NCBI RefSeq assembly: GCF_010729105.1
Contig: NZ_AP022573.1
Location: 4,216,001 to 4,280,000 of the forward strand
Reading direction: 5' to 3'
Length of the DNA: 64,000 nt
Source of the DNA: Mycobacterium saskatchewanense
Lineage (GTDB): Bacteria > Actinomycetota > Actinomycetes > Mycobacteriales > Mycobacteriaceae
In this document: piece after piece, positions 44,859-54,394 of the stretch
Layout of the letters: the number at the start of each line of letters is the position of its first letter
Numbering within the stretch: position 1 is the first letter of the stretch
Program-made: the position numbers and the translations under genes
Notes under the pieces: model-generated
Told to the model about the DNA's origin: nothing
The model's input: the letters and a program-made list of their open reading frames with translations, nothing else
Database searches by the model: none

Positions 44859-44930
44859 CTCGCGAGATATAAACCATTGCGACGCCGACCGGCGTGTCGT
44901 GTGCGTGGTTTATGTGTCGCGGCCTGAAGC
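44859..44930 (+). repeat. 72-bp repeat, copy 2, in the Rv0361-like/fba gap
   Basis: Second copy of the unit at 44666-44737 with a single A to G change in the inner loop. It can fold into the same nested hairpin. The two copies are 193 bp apart start to start and flank the G-rich low-complexity stretch. Confidence 0.9.
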
Positions 44931-45014
44931 GGGCGGGGTCGGCGGGTCGCGGCCTGAAGCGGCCGGGGGGCGGTGTCGCGGCCTGAAGCAAGCGCGCCGA
45001 GGCCAGGCCGAAAG

Positions 45015-46049
45015 CTAGGCGCCCAGCGACTTGCCCGCGCAATGCAGGTCGTTGCAGGCCTCGACCACCCGCTCGCTCATCGAGGCCTCGGCCTTTTTCA
45101 GGTAGCTGCGCGGGTCGTACGCCTTCTTGTTGCCCACCTCGCCGTCGACCTTGAGCACCCCGTCATAGTTGGCGAACATGTGGCCGGCGACGGGGCGGGT
45201 GAACGCGTACTGGGTGTCGGTGTCGACGTTCATCTTCACCACGCCGTAGCCCAGCGCTTCCTCGATCTCCGATTTCAGCGAGCCCGAGCCGCCGTGGAAC
45301 ACGAAGTCGAAGGGCTTGGCGCCGTCTGGCAGTCCGAGCTTGGCGGCCGCAACCTTCTGGCCCTGGTCGAGGATGTCGGGGCGCAGCTTGACGTTGCCGG
45401 GCTTGTAGACGCCGTGCACGTTGCCGAAGGTGGCCGCGAGCAGGTACTTGCCGTGTTCCCCGTGGCCCAGCGCGTCGATCGTCTTCTCGAAGTCCTCCGG
45501 CGTGGTGTACAGCTTGTCGTCGATCGCGCCCTCGACGCCGTCCTCCTCGCCGCCGACGACGCCGATCTCCACCTCGAGGATGATCTTGGCGGCGGCCGCG
45601 GCCTTGAGCAGCTCCTGGGCGATCGCGAGGTTTTCCTCGATCGGCACGGCGGAGCCGTCCCACATGTGCGACCCGAACAACGGATCACCGCCCGCGCTCA
45701 CCCTTTCGGCCGAGATCGCCAGCAGCGGCCGCACGTAGGTGTCCAGCTTGTCCTTCGGGCAGTGGTCGGTGTGCAGCGCGACGTTGATCGCGTACCGGGC
45801 GGCGATGCTGCGGGTGAACTCGGCCAGCGCCACCGCGCCGGCCACCATGTTCTTGACGCCGAGGCCGGAGGCGAACTCGGCCCCCCCGGTGGAGAACTGG
45901 ATGATGCCGTCGCTGCCCGCGTCGGCGAACCCCTTGATGGCGGCGTTGACGGTCTCCGACGACGTGCAGTTGATCGCCGGGAAGGCGTACGAGCTCTCCT
46001 TGGCGCGCCGGAGCATCTCCGCGTACACCTCGGGCGTGGCGATGGGCAT
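45015..46049 (-). CDS. fba: Fructose-bisphosphate aldolase, class II
   Basis: 344 aa, the length of M. tuberculosis Fba. Zinc-dependent glycolytic/gluconeogenic aldolase. Motifs: FPAINCTSSETVNAAI, ALHTDHCPKDKLD (zinc His, catalytic Asp), EVEIGVVGGEEDGVEG, ATFGNVHGVYKPGNVKL, DFVFHGGSGS and VVKMNVDTDTQYAF. AGGAGGAGTGTC lies directly before the ATG, a strong ribosome site suited to high expression. Divergent from the DedA gene; its 3' end faces the repeat block. Confidence 0.98.
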   Translation of the reverse strand: MPIATPEVYAEMLRRAKESSYAFPAINCTSSETVNAAIKGFADAGSDGIIQFSTGGAEFASGLGVKNMVAGAVALAEFTRSIAARYAINVALHTDHCPKDKLDTYVRPLLAISAERVSAGGDPLFGSHMWDGSAVPIEENLAIAQELLKAAAAAKIILEVEIGVVGGEEDGVEGAIDDKLYTTPEDFEKTIDALGHGEHGKYLLAATFGNVHGVYKPGNVKLRPDILDQGQKVAAAKLGLPDGAKPFDFVFHGGSGSLKSEIEEALGYGVVKMNVDTDTQYAFTRPVAGHMFANYDGVLKVDGEVGNKKAYDPRSYLKKAEASMSERVVEACNDLHCAGKSLGA

Positions 46050-46108
46050 GACACTCCTCCTGACGACTGGGTCCGTCCAGTATCGCAACACCGGTATGTT
46101 GAAGCATC

Positions 46109-46804
46109 GTGAGCACTACGGTGACGGCCCTGCCCGACATCTTCGACCCGATGTACTGGCTGGGCGCCGACGGCGTGTTCGGATCCGCGGTGCTGCCCGG
46201 GATTCTCATCATCGTGTTCATCGAGACGGGGCTGCTGTTCCCGCTGCTGCCGGGCGAATCGCTGTTGTTCACGGGTGGCCTGCTGGCCGCGCACCCGAAC
46301 CCGCCGGCCAGCATCTGGGTGTTGGCGCCCGCCGTCGCGGTGGTGGCGATCCTGGGCGACCAGACCGGGTACTTCATCGGGCGGCGAATCGGGCCGGCGC
46401 TCTTCAAGAAGGAAGACTCGCGGTTCTTCAAGCGGCACTACGTGACCGAGTCGCACGCCTTCTTCGAGAAGTACGGGCCGTGGGCCGTCATCCTCGCGCG
46501 CTTCGCGCCGTTCGTGCGGACGTTCGTGCCCGTCGTCGCCGGGGTGTCCTACATGCGCTACCCGGTGTTCCTGGGCTTTGACATCGTCGGCGGCACGGTC
46601 TGGGGCGGCGGCGTGACGCTGGCGGGCTACTTCCTGGGCAACGTGCCGTTCGTGCACCACAACCTGCAGAAGATCCTGCTGGCCATCCTGCTGCTGTCGT
46701 TGATGCCGGCGTTCGTCGCGGCCTGGCGCGGCTACCGGGGACGCCGGCGCGGCGCCAAGGACTCAGGACACCCGGCTCCTGCGGTACGCAACGAAAGCGT
46801 CTAG
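46109..46804 (+). CDS. DedA-family membrane protein
   Basis: 231 aa, GTG start, with re-entrant and transmembrane helices. DedA signatures: FIETGLLFPLLPGESLLFTGGLLA, GDQTGYFIGRRIGP, FFEKYGPWAVILARFAPFVRTFVPVVAG. The family moves phospholipid carriers such as undecaprenyl phosphate or phosphatidylethanolamine across the membrane. Corresponds to Rv0364. The last 42 bp overlap the acetoacetyl-CoA synthetase gene tail to tail. Confidence 0.93.
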   Translation: MSTTVTALPDIFDPMYWLGADGVFGSAVLPGILIIVFIETGLLFPLLPGESLLFTGGLLAAHPNPPASIWVLAPAVAVVAILGDQTGYFIGRRIGPALFKKEDSRFFKRHYVTESHAFFEKYGPWAVILARFAPFVRTFVPVVAGVSYMRYPVFLGFDIVGGTVWGGGVTLAGYFLGNVPFVHHNLQKILLAILLLSLMPAFVAAWRGYRGRRRGAKDSGHPAPAVRNESV

Positions 46805-48712
46805 CAGCTCCGGCCGGTCGATCGAGCTCTGCTGCACGGCATCACCCGGCACCGCGCCGAGCAGGATGCGCTTGATCGGAATCTCCAGCCGCTTGCCGGT
46901 CAGCGTCCGCGGGATGCCCGGGACGGCGAGGATGTCGTCGGGCACATGCCGCGGCGAGGCGTGCCGGCGGATCTCCGCGACGATCCTCGACCGCAGGTCG
47001 TCGTCGAATTCGACGCCGTCGGCCAACTGGACGAACAGCGGCATCCAGTAGCCGCCGTCATCCTGCTCGACACCGACCACCAGGCAGTCGCGGACCTCGG
47101 GCATGCGCTCCACGGCGGTGTAGATCTCGGCGCTGCCCATCCGGACACCCATCCGGTTCAGCGTGGCGTCGGAGCGGCCGTGCACGACGACGGAGCCCCG
47201 GTCGGTGATGGTGATCCAGTCCCCGTGGCACCACACGCCCGGGTATTTGTCGAAGTACGCGGCGCGGTAGCGGCTGCCGTCGTCGTCGTTCCAGAAGAAC
47301 ACCGGCATGGACGGCATCGGCTTGGTCACCACCAGCTCGCCCTCCTCCCCGATGACCGGGTGGTCGCGGCCGGTCCAGGCCTCGATGGCGACGCCAAGGC
47401 AGATGCTCGACAGCTCGCCGGCGGTGATCGGCAGGATCGGGCAGCCGCCGATGAAGGCCGTGCAGACGTCGGTGCCGCCGCTCATCGAGATCACCGGCAC
47501 CGTCCGGCCCAGCCCCTCCTGCACCCAGCGGAAGCCGGCCGCCGGCAGCGGCGAGCCCGTCGACCCGACCGCCCGCAGCGCGTCCAGGGCATACGACGCC
47601 CCCGGCCTGAGCTCCTCCTTGGCGCAGGCCAGCAGGTAGCCGGCCCCGGCGCCCAGCACGTTGACCCCGGCGTCGGCGGCCACCCGCCACAGCCCGTCGG
47701 TCGCCGGATACGTCGGGCTGCCGTCGTAGAGGACGATCGTGGCGTCGACCAGCAGGCCCGACAGCAGCAGGTTCCACATCATCCAGCTGGTGGTCGAGTA
47801 CCACAGGAAGCGGTCGCCGGGGTGCAGGTCCAGCTGCAGGCTGAGGTACTTCAGGTGCTCGATCACGACGCCGCCGTGGCCGTGCACGATGCCCTTGGGC
47901 TTGCCGGTGGTGCCGGACGAGAACATCACCCACAGCGGGTGGGCGAACGGGACGGGGGTGGTCTCGAGGGGGGCGTCCGTTCCCACCGCCGTCGCCCACG
48001 CAACGGTGTCGTCCGCGGCGTCGAGGCCGAGGCGGGGCACCAGCACGGTGGCCCGCAGCGTGGGCAACGCCTCGCGGATCGTGGCCAGCTCCGCGCGCCG
48101 GTCGATGCGCTTGCCCCCGTACAGCGACCCGTCGCTGGCCACCAGCACCGCCGGCTCCAGCTGGCCCAGCCTGGCGATCACGCCGTCGACGGACACGTCC
48201 TGGTTGCACACCGCCCAGGTGGCTCCCACGCTGGCGGCGGCCAGCGCCGCGACGGCGGCCTCCCCGACGTTGGGCAGGTACCCGACCACCGAGTCGCCGG
48301 GCTGGACGCCGAGGCCGCGCAGGTAGGCGGCGAACGCCGCGGTCTCCCGCTGCAGCCGCGCCCACGGCCATTCGCAGGAGCCGTCCTCGCCGACCACGAT
48401 CAGCGCCGGCCGCTCGCCGGTCGCGTGCCGGAACACCTCGCCCGCGTAGTTGAGCGTGGCGCCGGGGAACCACTCGGCGCCCGGCATGGTCCGGTCGCCG
48501 AGCACCGCGCGCGGCGGGCTGTCGGCCTGGATGTCGAAGAACTTCCAGACGGCGTCCCAGAACCAGTCGACGTCCTCGGCCGACTTGCGTAAAAGCTCGT
48601 GGTAGTCGCCGTACTCGCCGCGGCCGGTCTCCTCGAGCCACGCCATGAAGCGGGTGAGGTTGGCGTCGGCCAGCGTCGCCTCGTCGGGAGCCCAGTCGCC
48701 GGACGCGGTCAT
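46763..48712 (-). CDS. Acetoacetate-CoA ligase
   Basis: 649 aa ANL-superfamily enzyme converting acetoacetate, ATP and CoA to acetoacetyl-CoA. N-terminal ACAS_N part (RFMAWLEETGRGEYGDYHELLRKSAEDVDWFWDAVWKFFDI), AMP-binding P-loop MFSSGTTGKPKGIVHGHGG, STTSWMMWNLLLSGLL, GGTDVCTAFIGG, DRGSVVVHGRSDATLNRMGVRMG and the acylation Lys in RTLTGKRLEIPIKR. Its ATG overlaps the stop of the GH76 gene by 4 bp. It lies between homologues of Rv0364 and Rv0365c, an insertion relative to H37Rv as I recall it; may feed ketone-body or leucine carbon into lipid metabolism. Confidence 0.94.
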   Translation of the reverse strand: MTASGDWAPDEATLADANLTRFMAWLEETGRGEYGDYHELLRKSAEDVDWFWDAVWKFFDIQADSPPRAVLGDRTMPGAEWFPGATLNYAGEVFRHATGERPALIVVGEDGSCEWPWARLQRETAAFAAYLRGLGVQPGDSVVGYLPNVGEAAVAALAAASVGATWAVCNQDVSVDGVIARLGQLEPAVLVASDGSLYGGKRIDRRAELATIREALPTLRATVLVPRLGLDAADDTVAWATAVGTDAPLETTPVPFAHPLWVMFSSGTTGKPKGIVHGHGGVVIEHLKYLSLQLDLHPGDRFLWYSTTSWMMWNLLLSGLLVDATIVLYDGSPTYPATDGLWRVAADAGVNVLGAGAGYLLACAKEELRPGASYALDALRAVGSTGSPLPAAGFRWVQEGLGRTVPVISMSGGTDVCTAFIGGCPILPITAGELSSICLGVAIEAWTGRDHPVIGEEGELVVTKPMPSMPVFFWNDDDGSRYRAAYFDKYPGVWCHGDWITITDRGSVVVHGRSDATLNRMGVRMGSAEIYTAVERMPEVRDCLVVGVEQDDGGYWMPLFVQLADGVEFDDDLRSRIVAEIRRHASPRHVPDDILAVPGIPRTLTGKRLEIPIKRILLGAVPGDAVQQSSIDRPELLDAFVAYRRSRVS

Positions 48713-49839
48713 GCCGCCCTGCCTACAGTCACGGCGGTGACGTTACAGGCGGCCTCCATCAGCATCCAGCCCGACAGCTGCACAGACAGGTCGCGTTCGG
48801 CGGTCTCGGACGCGTTGACCGCGCCCCCGACGAACTGGGCCTCCTGACCGCCCCCGGTCGGCAGCTCGGCGTCGCGGTCCCAGGAGGCGCCGAACAGCGG
48901 CAGCCCGTCCACCGTCTGCCGGTAGTCCCACGCCGATCTCGCCGACGACAGCACGATGTCGCGGGCGGTGTCGCGGGCGACGGCGTCGTCGGCGGAGTCC
49001 CCGGGCAGGACGGTGGCGACCAGCGCGAGGTAGCGGGCCGTGATGCCGGCGAACAGCCCGCCGTCGCCGCCGCCGCTGCCCTTCAGCACGCCCGACGGCG
49101 CCATGTGTTCCTTCACGGCCGCGACCAGCCGGTGCACCCGCGCGGCGTGCCGGGCCCGGACCTCGGCGCCGGTGCGGGCGGCCAGCTCGGTCTCCAGGCC
49201 GAGCACCACTCCCTGGCAGTAGGTGTATTGCGCGCGGACCAGCGAGCCGGCCTTGATGCCGTCGAACACCAGGTGGGTCTCCGGGTCGATCAGCGTCTGG
49301 TCGATCCAGTCGCCCATCTGCTCGGCCCGCTTCAGCCGATCCCCGTACCGGGCCAGGAAGATCCCCGCGGGGCCGTTGGCGGGGGCGTTGAAGAACTGGT
49401 CCTGCTTGCGCCAGGGGATGCCGCCGCCGTCCTCTGGCACCCAGGCGTTGACGAACTGGTCGGCGAGTTTGGGCAGGGCGCGGTGCCGCTCGACGCCGGC
49501 GATCCGGGCGGCGCGTTCCAGCGCCAGCGCCAGCCAGGCCATGTCGTCGTAGTAGTTGTTGGTCCAGCGGAAGTTGTTGCGCAAGCGGTGGGTGCGGACC
49601 TGACGGTTGATCCGGGTGCGCCGTTCCGGCTGCGGGTCGCGCTGCTGCGCGTCGACCAGGCAGTCCAGCAGGTGGGCCTGCCACCAGTAGTGCCAGGTGC
49701 CGAACCGCCGGTCCCGCCGGGTGGCCGGCCAGACCACCACGCCGAGCTGGGTTCCGGGCAGCCCCCAGAGGCGTCTGAGGTGGCGCCGCGTGACGGCGGC
49801 CTCGGAGGTGGCCGCCCGGTTGACCCATAGCTGATCCAT
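48709..49839 (-). CDS. Glycoside hydrolase family 76 protein (Rv0365c-like)
   Basis: 376 aa. The GH76 catalytic Asp-Asp pair is in NNYYDDMAWLALALERA (about residues 93-97), followed by GGGIPWRKQDQFFNAPANGPAGIFLAR and YTYCQGVVLG. GH76 enzymes are alpha-1,6-mannanases acting on mannan, in mycobacteria possibly lipomannan/LAM or glycosylated proteins. No signal peptide is visible, so it would be cytosolic. Coupled to the acetoacetyl-CoA synthetase downstream. Confidence 0.9.
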   Translation of the reverse strand: MDQLWVNRAATSEAAVTRRHLRRLWGLPGTQLGVVVWPATRRDRRFGTWHYWWQAHLLDCLVDAQQRDPQPERRTRINRQVRTHRLRNNFRWTNNYYDDMAWLALALERAARIAGVERHRALPKLADQFVNAWVPEDGGGIPWRKQDQFFNAPANGPAGIFLARYGDRLKRAEQMGDWIDQTLIDPETHLVFDGIKAGSLVRAQYTYCQGVVLGLETELAARTGAEVRARHAARVHRLVAAVKEHMAPSGVLKGSGGGDGGLFAGITARYLALVATVLPGDSADDAVARDTARDIVLSSARSAWDYRQTVDGLPLFGASWDRDAELPTGGGQEAQFVGGAVNASETAERDLSVQLSGWMLMEAACNVTAVTVGRAA

Positions 49840-49925
49840 ATCTGCGATCCTGCCTCAGGACACATCGCCGTTGTCACATCCTCGACGGGGCGGCCGGACA
49901 CCGGCGGCTCGGGGATGCTGGAGTC

Positions 49926-50423
49926 ATGGGTGACTCGACGGACGTGACCGCCGTGACCGTTAATGGGCGCCGCTACCAGGTGGACGCCGAGGAAGACACG
50001 CCGCTGCTCTACGTGCTGCGCAACCACCTGGGGCTGAAGGGGACGAGGTTCGGCTGCGGGATCGGGCTGTGCGGCGCGTGTTTCGTGCTCGCCGACGGCC
50101 GTCCCATCTACTCGTGCGACACGCCGCTGTGGTCGGTCGGCGACAGGTCGATCGAGACCGTCGAGGGCCTGGGCGCCGACGGGGAACCGCACCCGGTGGC
50201 GCGCGCCCTGGTCGAGCGGCAGGCCGCGCAGTGCGGGTATTGCATGTCGGGGATCGTCGTGGCGGCGGCGGCCCTGCTGGCCGACCATCCCGACCCGACG
50301 GACGCCGAGGTCCGCGAGGCGCTGGACCCCAACCTGTGCCGGTGCGGGTCGCACAACCGGGTGGTCGCGGCGGTGCTGGCCGCCGCGGCCGAGATGCGGG
50401 GGGCGACCGATGGCCGCGGCTGA
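49926..50423 (+). CDS. (2Fe-2S) subunit of a molybdenum hydroxylase (IorA type)
   Basis: 165 aa. Plant-type ferredoxin cluster CGIGLCGACFVL...C and the C-terminal four-helix cluster CGYCMSG...NLCRCGSH, both complete. Passes electrons from a molybdopterin subunit to an acceptor. Paired with the large subunit gene, overlapping it by 14 bp, with no separate FAD subunit, as in isoquinoline- or nicotinate-type dehydrogenases that use a cytochrome or other acceptor. Transcribed towards the cox cluster. Confidence 0.93.
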   Translation: MGDSTDVTAVTVNGRRYQVDAEEDTPLLYVLRNHLGLKGTRFGCGIGLCGACFVLADGRPIYSCDTPLWSVGDRSIETVEGLGADGEPHPVARALVERQAAQCGYCMSGIVVAAAALLADHPDPTDAEVREALDPNLCRCGSHNRVVAAVLAAAAEMRGATDGRG

Positions 50424-52541
50424 CGTGTCGCCGTCGCTGGCCAACAATCCCGTCCTGGGCGGCTGGCTGCGGATCGGGTCGGACGGCGTGGTCGAGGTGC
50501 GCTCCGGGAAGGTGGAGCTGGGCCAGGGGGTGCTGACGGCGCTGGCGCAGATCGTCGCCGATGAGCTCGACGTCGACCTCTCGCGGGTCAGGATGGTCGC
50601 CGCGGCAACGGATCTCAGCCCGGACGAGGGGTTCACCGCCGGCAGCCGGTCGATCCAGCACTCCGGGGCGGCGCTGCGCCAGGTGTGCGCCGAGGCGCGG
50701 ACGCTCTACCTCGAGGTCGCCGCCGCCAAGCTGGCCGTCGCGGCCGACGAGCTGGATGTGCTCGACGGCCAGATCACCGGGCCGGACGGGGTTTCGACCA
50801 GCTACTGGGAGCTGGCGGACGACTCGCTCCTGGACCGCGAGGCCACCGGCGAGGTGGCACCGAAGCCCGAGGCGGACTACGCGGTCGTCGGCACCGACGC
50901 GGCGCGCCTCGACCTGCCGGACAAGCTGACCGGCCGGCCGCGCTACGTGCACGACCTGGCGCTCGACGGCCAGCTGTATGGGCGGGTCGTGCGGCCGCCG
51001 TCGCGCGGCGCGAGGCTGCGCGGCGTGGACCCCGGCCCGGCCCGCGCCCTGCCGGGCGTCGTCGCCGTCGTGCGCGACGGCGACTTCCTCGGCGTGGTGG
51101 CCGAACGCGAGGAGGTCGCGCTGCGCGCCGCCGACCGGCTCCGCGCCGACGCCCGCTGGGACGAGCAGCCTGCGCTGCCCGACGAGGACGACCTGCCCGG
51201 CTTCCTGATGTCGGCGCGCGCCGACACCGCGGTGCTCGCGTCCAGGGAGGGCCCCGCGAGCACCCGTGCGGCGCGGTCATACTCGGCGCGCTACCACCGG
51301 CCGTTCCTGGCGCACGGCTCGATCGGCCCGTCGTCGGCCGCGGCGCTCGCGCACCCAGACGGGCGGTTGGAGGTCTGGTCGCAGACCCAGGGCGTCTACC
51401 AGCTGCGCCACGACCTGGCCGCGGCGTTCGGCCTGGCGCCCGAACTGGTGGTGGTGCGCCACGTCGAGGGCGCCGGCTGCTACGGCCACAACGGCGCCGA
51501 CGACGCCGCCATGGACGCCGCGGTCCTGGCGCGGACGGTGCCCGGGCGGCCCGTGCACGTGGTGTGCACGTGGTGTGGTCGCGCCCCGACGAGCTGGCGT
51601 GGGCGCCGTTCGGCCCGGCGGCCGTCGTCGAGATCGGCGCCGACTGCGGGGCGGACGGCGGCGTGCTGGCCTGGCGCCACGAGATCTGGAGCAACAGCTA
51701 CATGGGCCGCCCCGGGACCACCGCCACGAACGCGCTACTGGCGGCCAGCCACCGCGCCGGCGGCGAGCCGATCCGCGCCGGCGGCGAGCCCCCGCTGGAC
51801 TGGGGTGGCGGCACCGCGCGAAACGCCGTGCCCGGCTACGACTTTCCCGCCGTCCGGGTCACCAGCCACCTGCTGACCGAGATGCCGCTGCGGACCTCGG
51901 CGCTGCGGTCGCTGGGCGCGTTCGTCAACGTGTTCGCCGCGGAGTCGTTCATGGACGAGCTCGCGGCGGCCGCCGACCGCGACCCCGTGGAGTTCCGGCT
52001 GGCGCACCTGTCGGATCCGCGCGGGCGGGCCGTGCTGAGCGCGGCGGCGGCGCGGGCCGGCTGGGCCGACCGGGTGGCGCACGACTCCGTGGGGCGCGGC
52101 GTCGGGTACGCGCGGTACAAGAACGCGTCGGCGTACTGCGCGGTGGTCGCCGAGGTCGAGGCGACCGACCGGGTACGGGTGCGGCGGCTGACGATCGCGG
52201 TGGATGCCGGCCTGCTGATCAATCCCGACGGCGCGGCCAACCAGATCGAGGGCGGCGCGATCCAGGCCACCAGCTGGACGCTCAAGGAGCGGGTGCGCTT
52301 CGACCGCTTCAACGTGACCAGCGACACCTGGGAGACCTACCCCATCCTGCGCTTCTCCGAGGTGCCCGCCGTCGACGTGGAATTCATTGCCGGACACGGT
52401 AACCCATCGCTCGGGGTCGGCGAGTGCGCGCAGGGGCCGACGGCCGCGGCGATCGCCAACGCGGTGTACGACGCGCTGGGCATCCGGGTGCGTTCGCTGC
52501 CGCTGACGCCCGAGCAGCTCATCGCGGCGATGCCGGATTAG
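50410..52541 (+). pseudogene. Molybdopterin aldehyde oxidase/IorB-like large subunit, frameshifted
   Basis: Residues up to about 51563 read in frame 1 (GWLRIGSDGVVEVRSGKVELGQGVLTALAQ, ...VVVRHVEGAGCYGHNGADDAA) and the rest in another frame from about 51575 (VVWSRPDELAWAPFGPAAVVEI..., ending with GVGECAQGPTAAAIANAVYDALG that holds the active-site Glu). The break falls on an exact 11-bp tandem duplication; removing one copy gives a continuous frame of about 707 codons (706 aa). All molybdopterin motifs are otherwise intact, so the damage is recent or a sequence error. Substrate unknown. The 3' end overlaps the VWA gene by 23 bp. Confidence 0.88.
51553..51574 (+). repeat. 11-bp tandem duplication causing the frameshift
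   Basis: GTGCACGTGGT occurs at 51553-51563 and again at 51564-51574, followed by GTGG. One copy fits the reading frame (PVHVVWSRPDE); two copies shift it. The repeated unit contains the palindrome GTGCAC. Confidence 0.95.
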
Positions 52542-53721
52542 CCAGCGCCCCCAGCAACTCCCGGATCCCCGCCAGCGACTGCGCCGGCAGGAACAAGTCG
52601 CAGTGCGGCAGGGCGGCGGCCATCGACCCCGTTCGCGGCTGGTAACCCCGCTGCGCCGCACGGGGATTGAGCCAGACGATGAGCGCGGCACGGCGGCGCA
52701 GCCGGGCCATGGCGCGGGCCAGCACCTCGGGCGGATCGGCGTCCCAGCCGTCGGAGGCGATGATCACCACCGCGCCGCGCAACGCGTTGCCGTGCGGCGC
52801 GGCCAGGAGCGCGCCGACGCTGCGGCCGATGAACGTGCCACCGTACCGGTCGGTGACCTTCGCGTTGGCCTTGGCCAGCGCCACCTCTGCCGACCGGTGG
52901 GCCAGCACGGGAGTGAGCCGGGTCAGCGACGTCGCGAACGCGAACACCTCGGGGCGCGTCCCGGCCCGGCGCAGCGTCAGCGCTCGCATCAGGTGCAGGT
53001 AGACGGCGGCGTACGGCTGCATCGACCTGCTCACGTCACAGGCCAGCACCACCCGTCGCGGCCTGCGCCGCGGCCGGGAGCGGGCCAGCGTCACCGTTTC
53101 GAATCCCGTTGCGCGCGAGGCGGTCATGGTCGCCCGCAGGTCGATCCGCTTGCCGGCGGGGCTGCGCTCGAACCGCATGCTGCGCCGCCGGGGCCAGCGC
53201 GCGACGGTGCCCTCCAGCCACGAGCCGAGCAGGCGGAGGTCCTCGGCGTCGAAGCGGTCGAACGGTTGGTCGGCGAGCGCGGCCAGGCGGCTGGGCAGGA
53301 CGTCGGGGAGGCGCAGGGGCGGGGCCTCCGCACCGTCCTGCGCGGCGCCGCCGCGAGTCGCCCAGGGCAGGGAGCCGGGTGACTGGCCGCCCGCGCCCCG
53401 AATGGCGCCGGCGGCGGGCGTTGCGCGTGCGGGGAGGGGCAGTGGCGGCTCGGGGCCGCGCGCGCCGTCGGGCAGGGCGCTCCCGAACACAGCCGCGAAG
53501 ACGGCGTCGAAGGCGGCGAGGTCGTCCCTGCGGGTGACCAGCGTCAGCCGGGCGGCCCAGTACAGGTCCGGCGCGGTGTGCGGCGCCAGGAGGCGCAGCG
53601 CCTCGACCAGACCGGCCTGGCCGTCGGCGGACACCTGCACCCCGGTGACACGCAGGCGCGCCACCAGCGCGGCGGCGAACGCCGCGAGGTCGACGCCGCG
53701 GAACAGCGCTGGCGTGCTCAC
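52519..53721 (-). CDS. CoxE-like VWA-domain protein of the CO dehydrogenase cluster
   Basis: 400 aa, GTG start. The C-terminal von Willebrand A domain has the MIDAS-like CDVSRSMQPYAAVYLHLM and SDGWDADPPEV; the N-terminal region is Pro/Ala-rich and helical. Works with the MoxR ATPase as a chaperone pair maturing the Mo/Cu site of CoxL. Homologue of Rv0368c. Last gene of the cox operon; starts 7 bp after coxG. Its end overlaps the molybdopterin pseudogene. Confidence 0.9.
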   Translation of the reverse strand: MSTPALFRGVDLAAFAAALVARLRVTGVQVSADGQAGLVEALRLLAPHTAPDLYWAARLTLVTRRDDLAAFDAVFAAVFGSALPDGARGPEPPLPLPARATPAAGAIRGAGGQSPGSLPWATRGGAAQDGAEAPPLRLPDVLPSRLAALADQPFDRFDAEDLRLLGSWLEGTVARWPRRRSMRFERSPAGKRIDLRATMTASRATGFETVTLARSRPRRRPRRVVLACDVSRSMQPYAAVYLHLMRALTLRRAGTRPEVFAFATSLTRLTPVLAHRSAEVALAKANAKVTDRYGGTFIGRSVGALLAAPHGNALRGAVVIIASDGWDADPPEVLARAMARLRRRAALIVWLNPRAAQRGYQPRTGSMAAALPHCDLFLPAQSLAGIRELLGALANPASPR

Positions 53722-53727
53722 GGGCCG

Positions 53728-54381
53728 CTAACGCCGCCGGCGCAGCACCCAGATCAGCACCAGCACGGCGACGACCGCCACCGCCACCGCGCCGTACTTC
53801 TTGAGCTGATCGCCGCCGGCGAGCGCGAGCAGGTCGATGGGTTCGGGCTCGGCGCGGGTCTGGATGGCCGCGGGCGCCGGCTCCGGGACGCGCCCGATCT
53901 CCGCGGGGCCCTCCGGGGTTGCCGGCGCCGCGACGCTCTGCGCCGCCAACTCCGCCTCCAGCGACTCCACGAACTGGCCCAGCAGCTTCTCCGACACCTG
54001 CTGCAGCATGCCGCTGCCGAACTGGGCCAGCTTGCCGACGATCTTCAGGTCGGTGTCGACGGTGACGCTGGTGCGGTCGCCGTCCTCGTGCAACTGGGCG
54101 GTGACCGTGGCGGCCGCGTTCCCGGTGCCGCGCGTCTCCTTGCCCTTGCCGTCGATGACGGCGCGGTGCTGGGCGGCGTCTTGCTCGACGAAACGCACCT
54201 TGCCGCTGAACTCGCTGGTCACCGGCCCGACCTTGACCTTGACCTTGCCGAAGTAGTCGTCGCCCTCGTGGCCGGTCAGCGCGGCCCCCGGCATCAGCGG
54301 GATCACCTGCTCCAGATCGCACAGCACGGCCCACGCCTTGTCGATGGGCGCGCTGACGGTGAACTGGTTGGCGATCTTCAT
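53728..54381 (-). CDS. CoxG-like SRPBCC protein with C-terminal membrane anchor
   Basis: 217 aa from MKIANQFTVSAPIDKAW. The CoxG/SRPBCC domain spans residues 1-145, then an Ala/Pro-rich linker and a terminal membrane helix (YGAVAVAVVAVLVLIWVLRRRR). CoxG recruits CO dehydrogenase to the membrane and, in published work on M. smegmatis, binds menaquinone to carry electrons from it. Homologue of Rv0369c. Lies 14 bp after the MoxR gene. Confidence 0.92.
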   Translation of the reverse strand: MKIANQFTVSAPIDKAWAVLCDLEQVIPLMPGAALTGHEGDDYFGKVKVKVGPVTSEFSGKVRFVEQDAAQHRAVIDGKGKETRGTGNAAATVTAQLHEDGDRTSVTVDTDLKIVGKLAQFGSGMLQQVSEKLLGQFVESLEAELAAQSVAAPATPEGPAEIGRVPEPAPAAIQTRAEPEPIDLLALAGGDQLKKYGAVAVAVVAVLVLIWVLRRRR

Positions 54382-54394
54382 GCTGCGGGTCCTC

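Noticed and set aside
44666..44930. Possible CRISPR array
   Set aside because: Only two long units, unequal partial copies, no regular spacers and no cas genes.
44700..45040. Short Arg-rich open frames across the repeat block before fba
   Set aside because: They are translations of the repeats in both directions, with no conserved start, RBS or domain.
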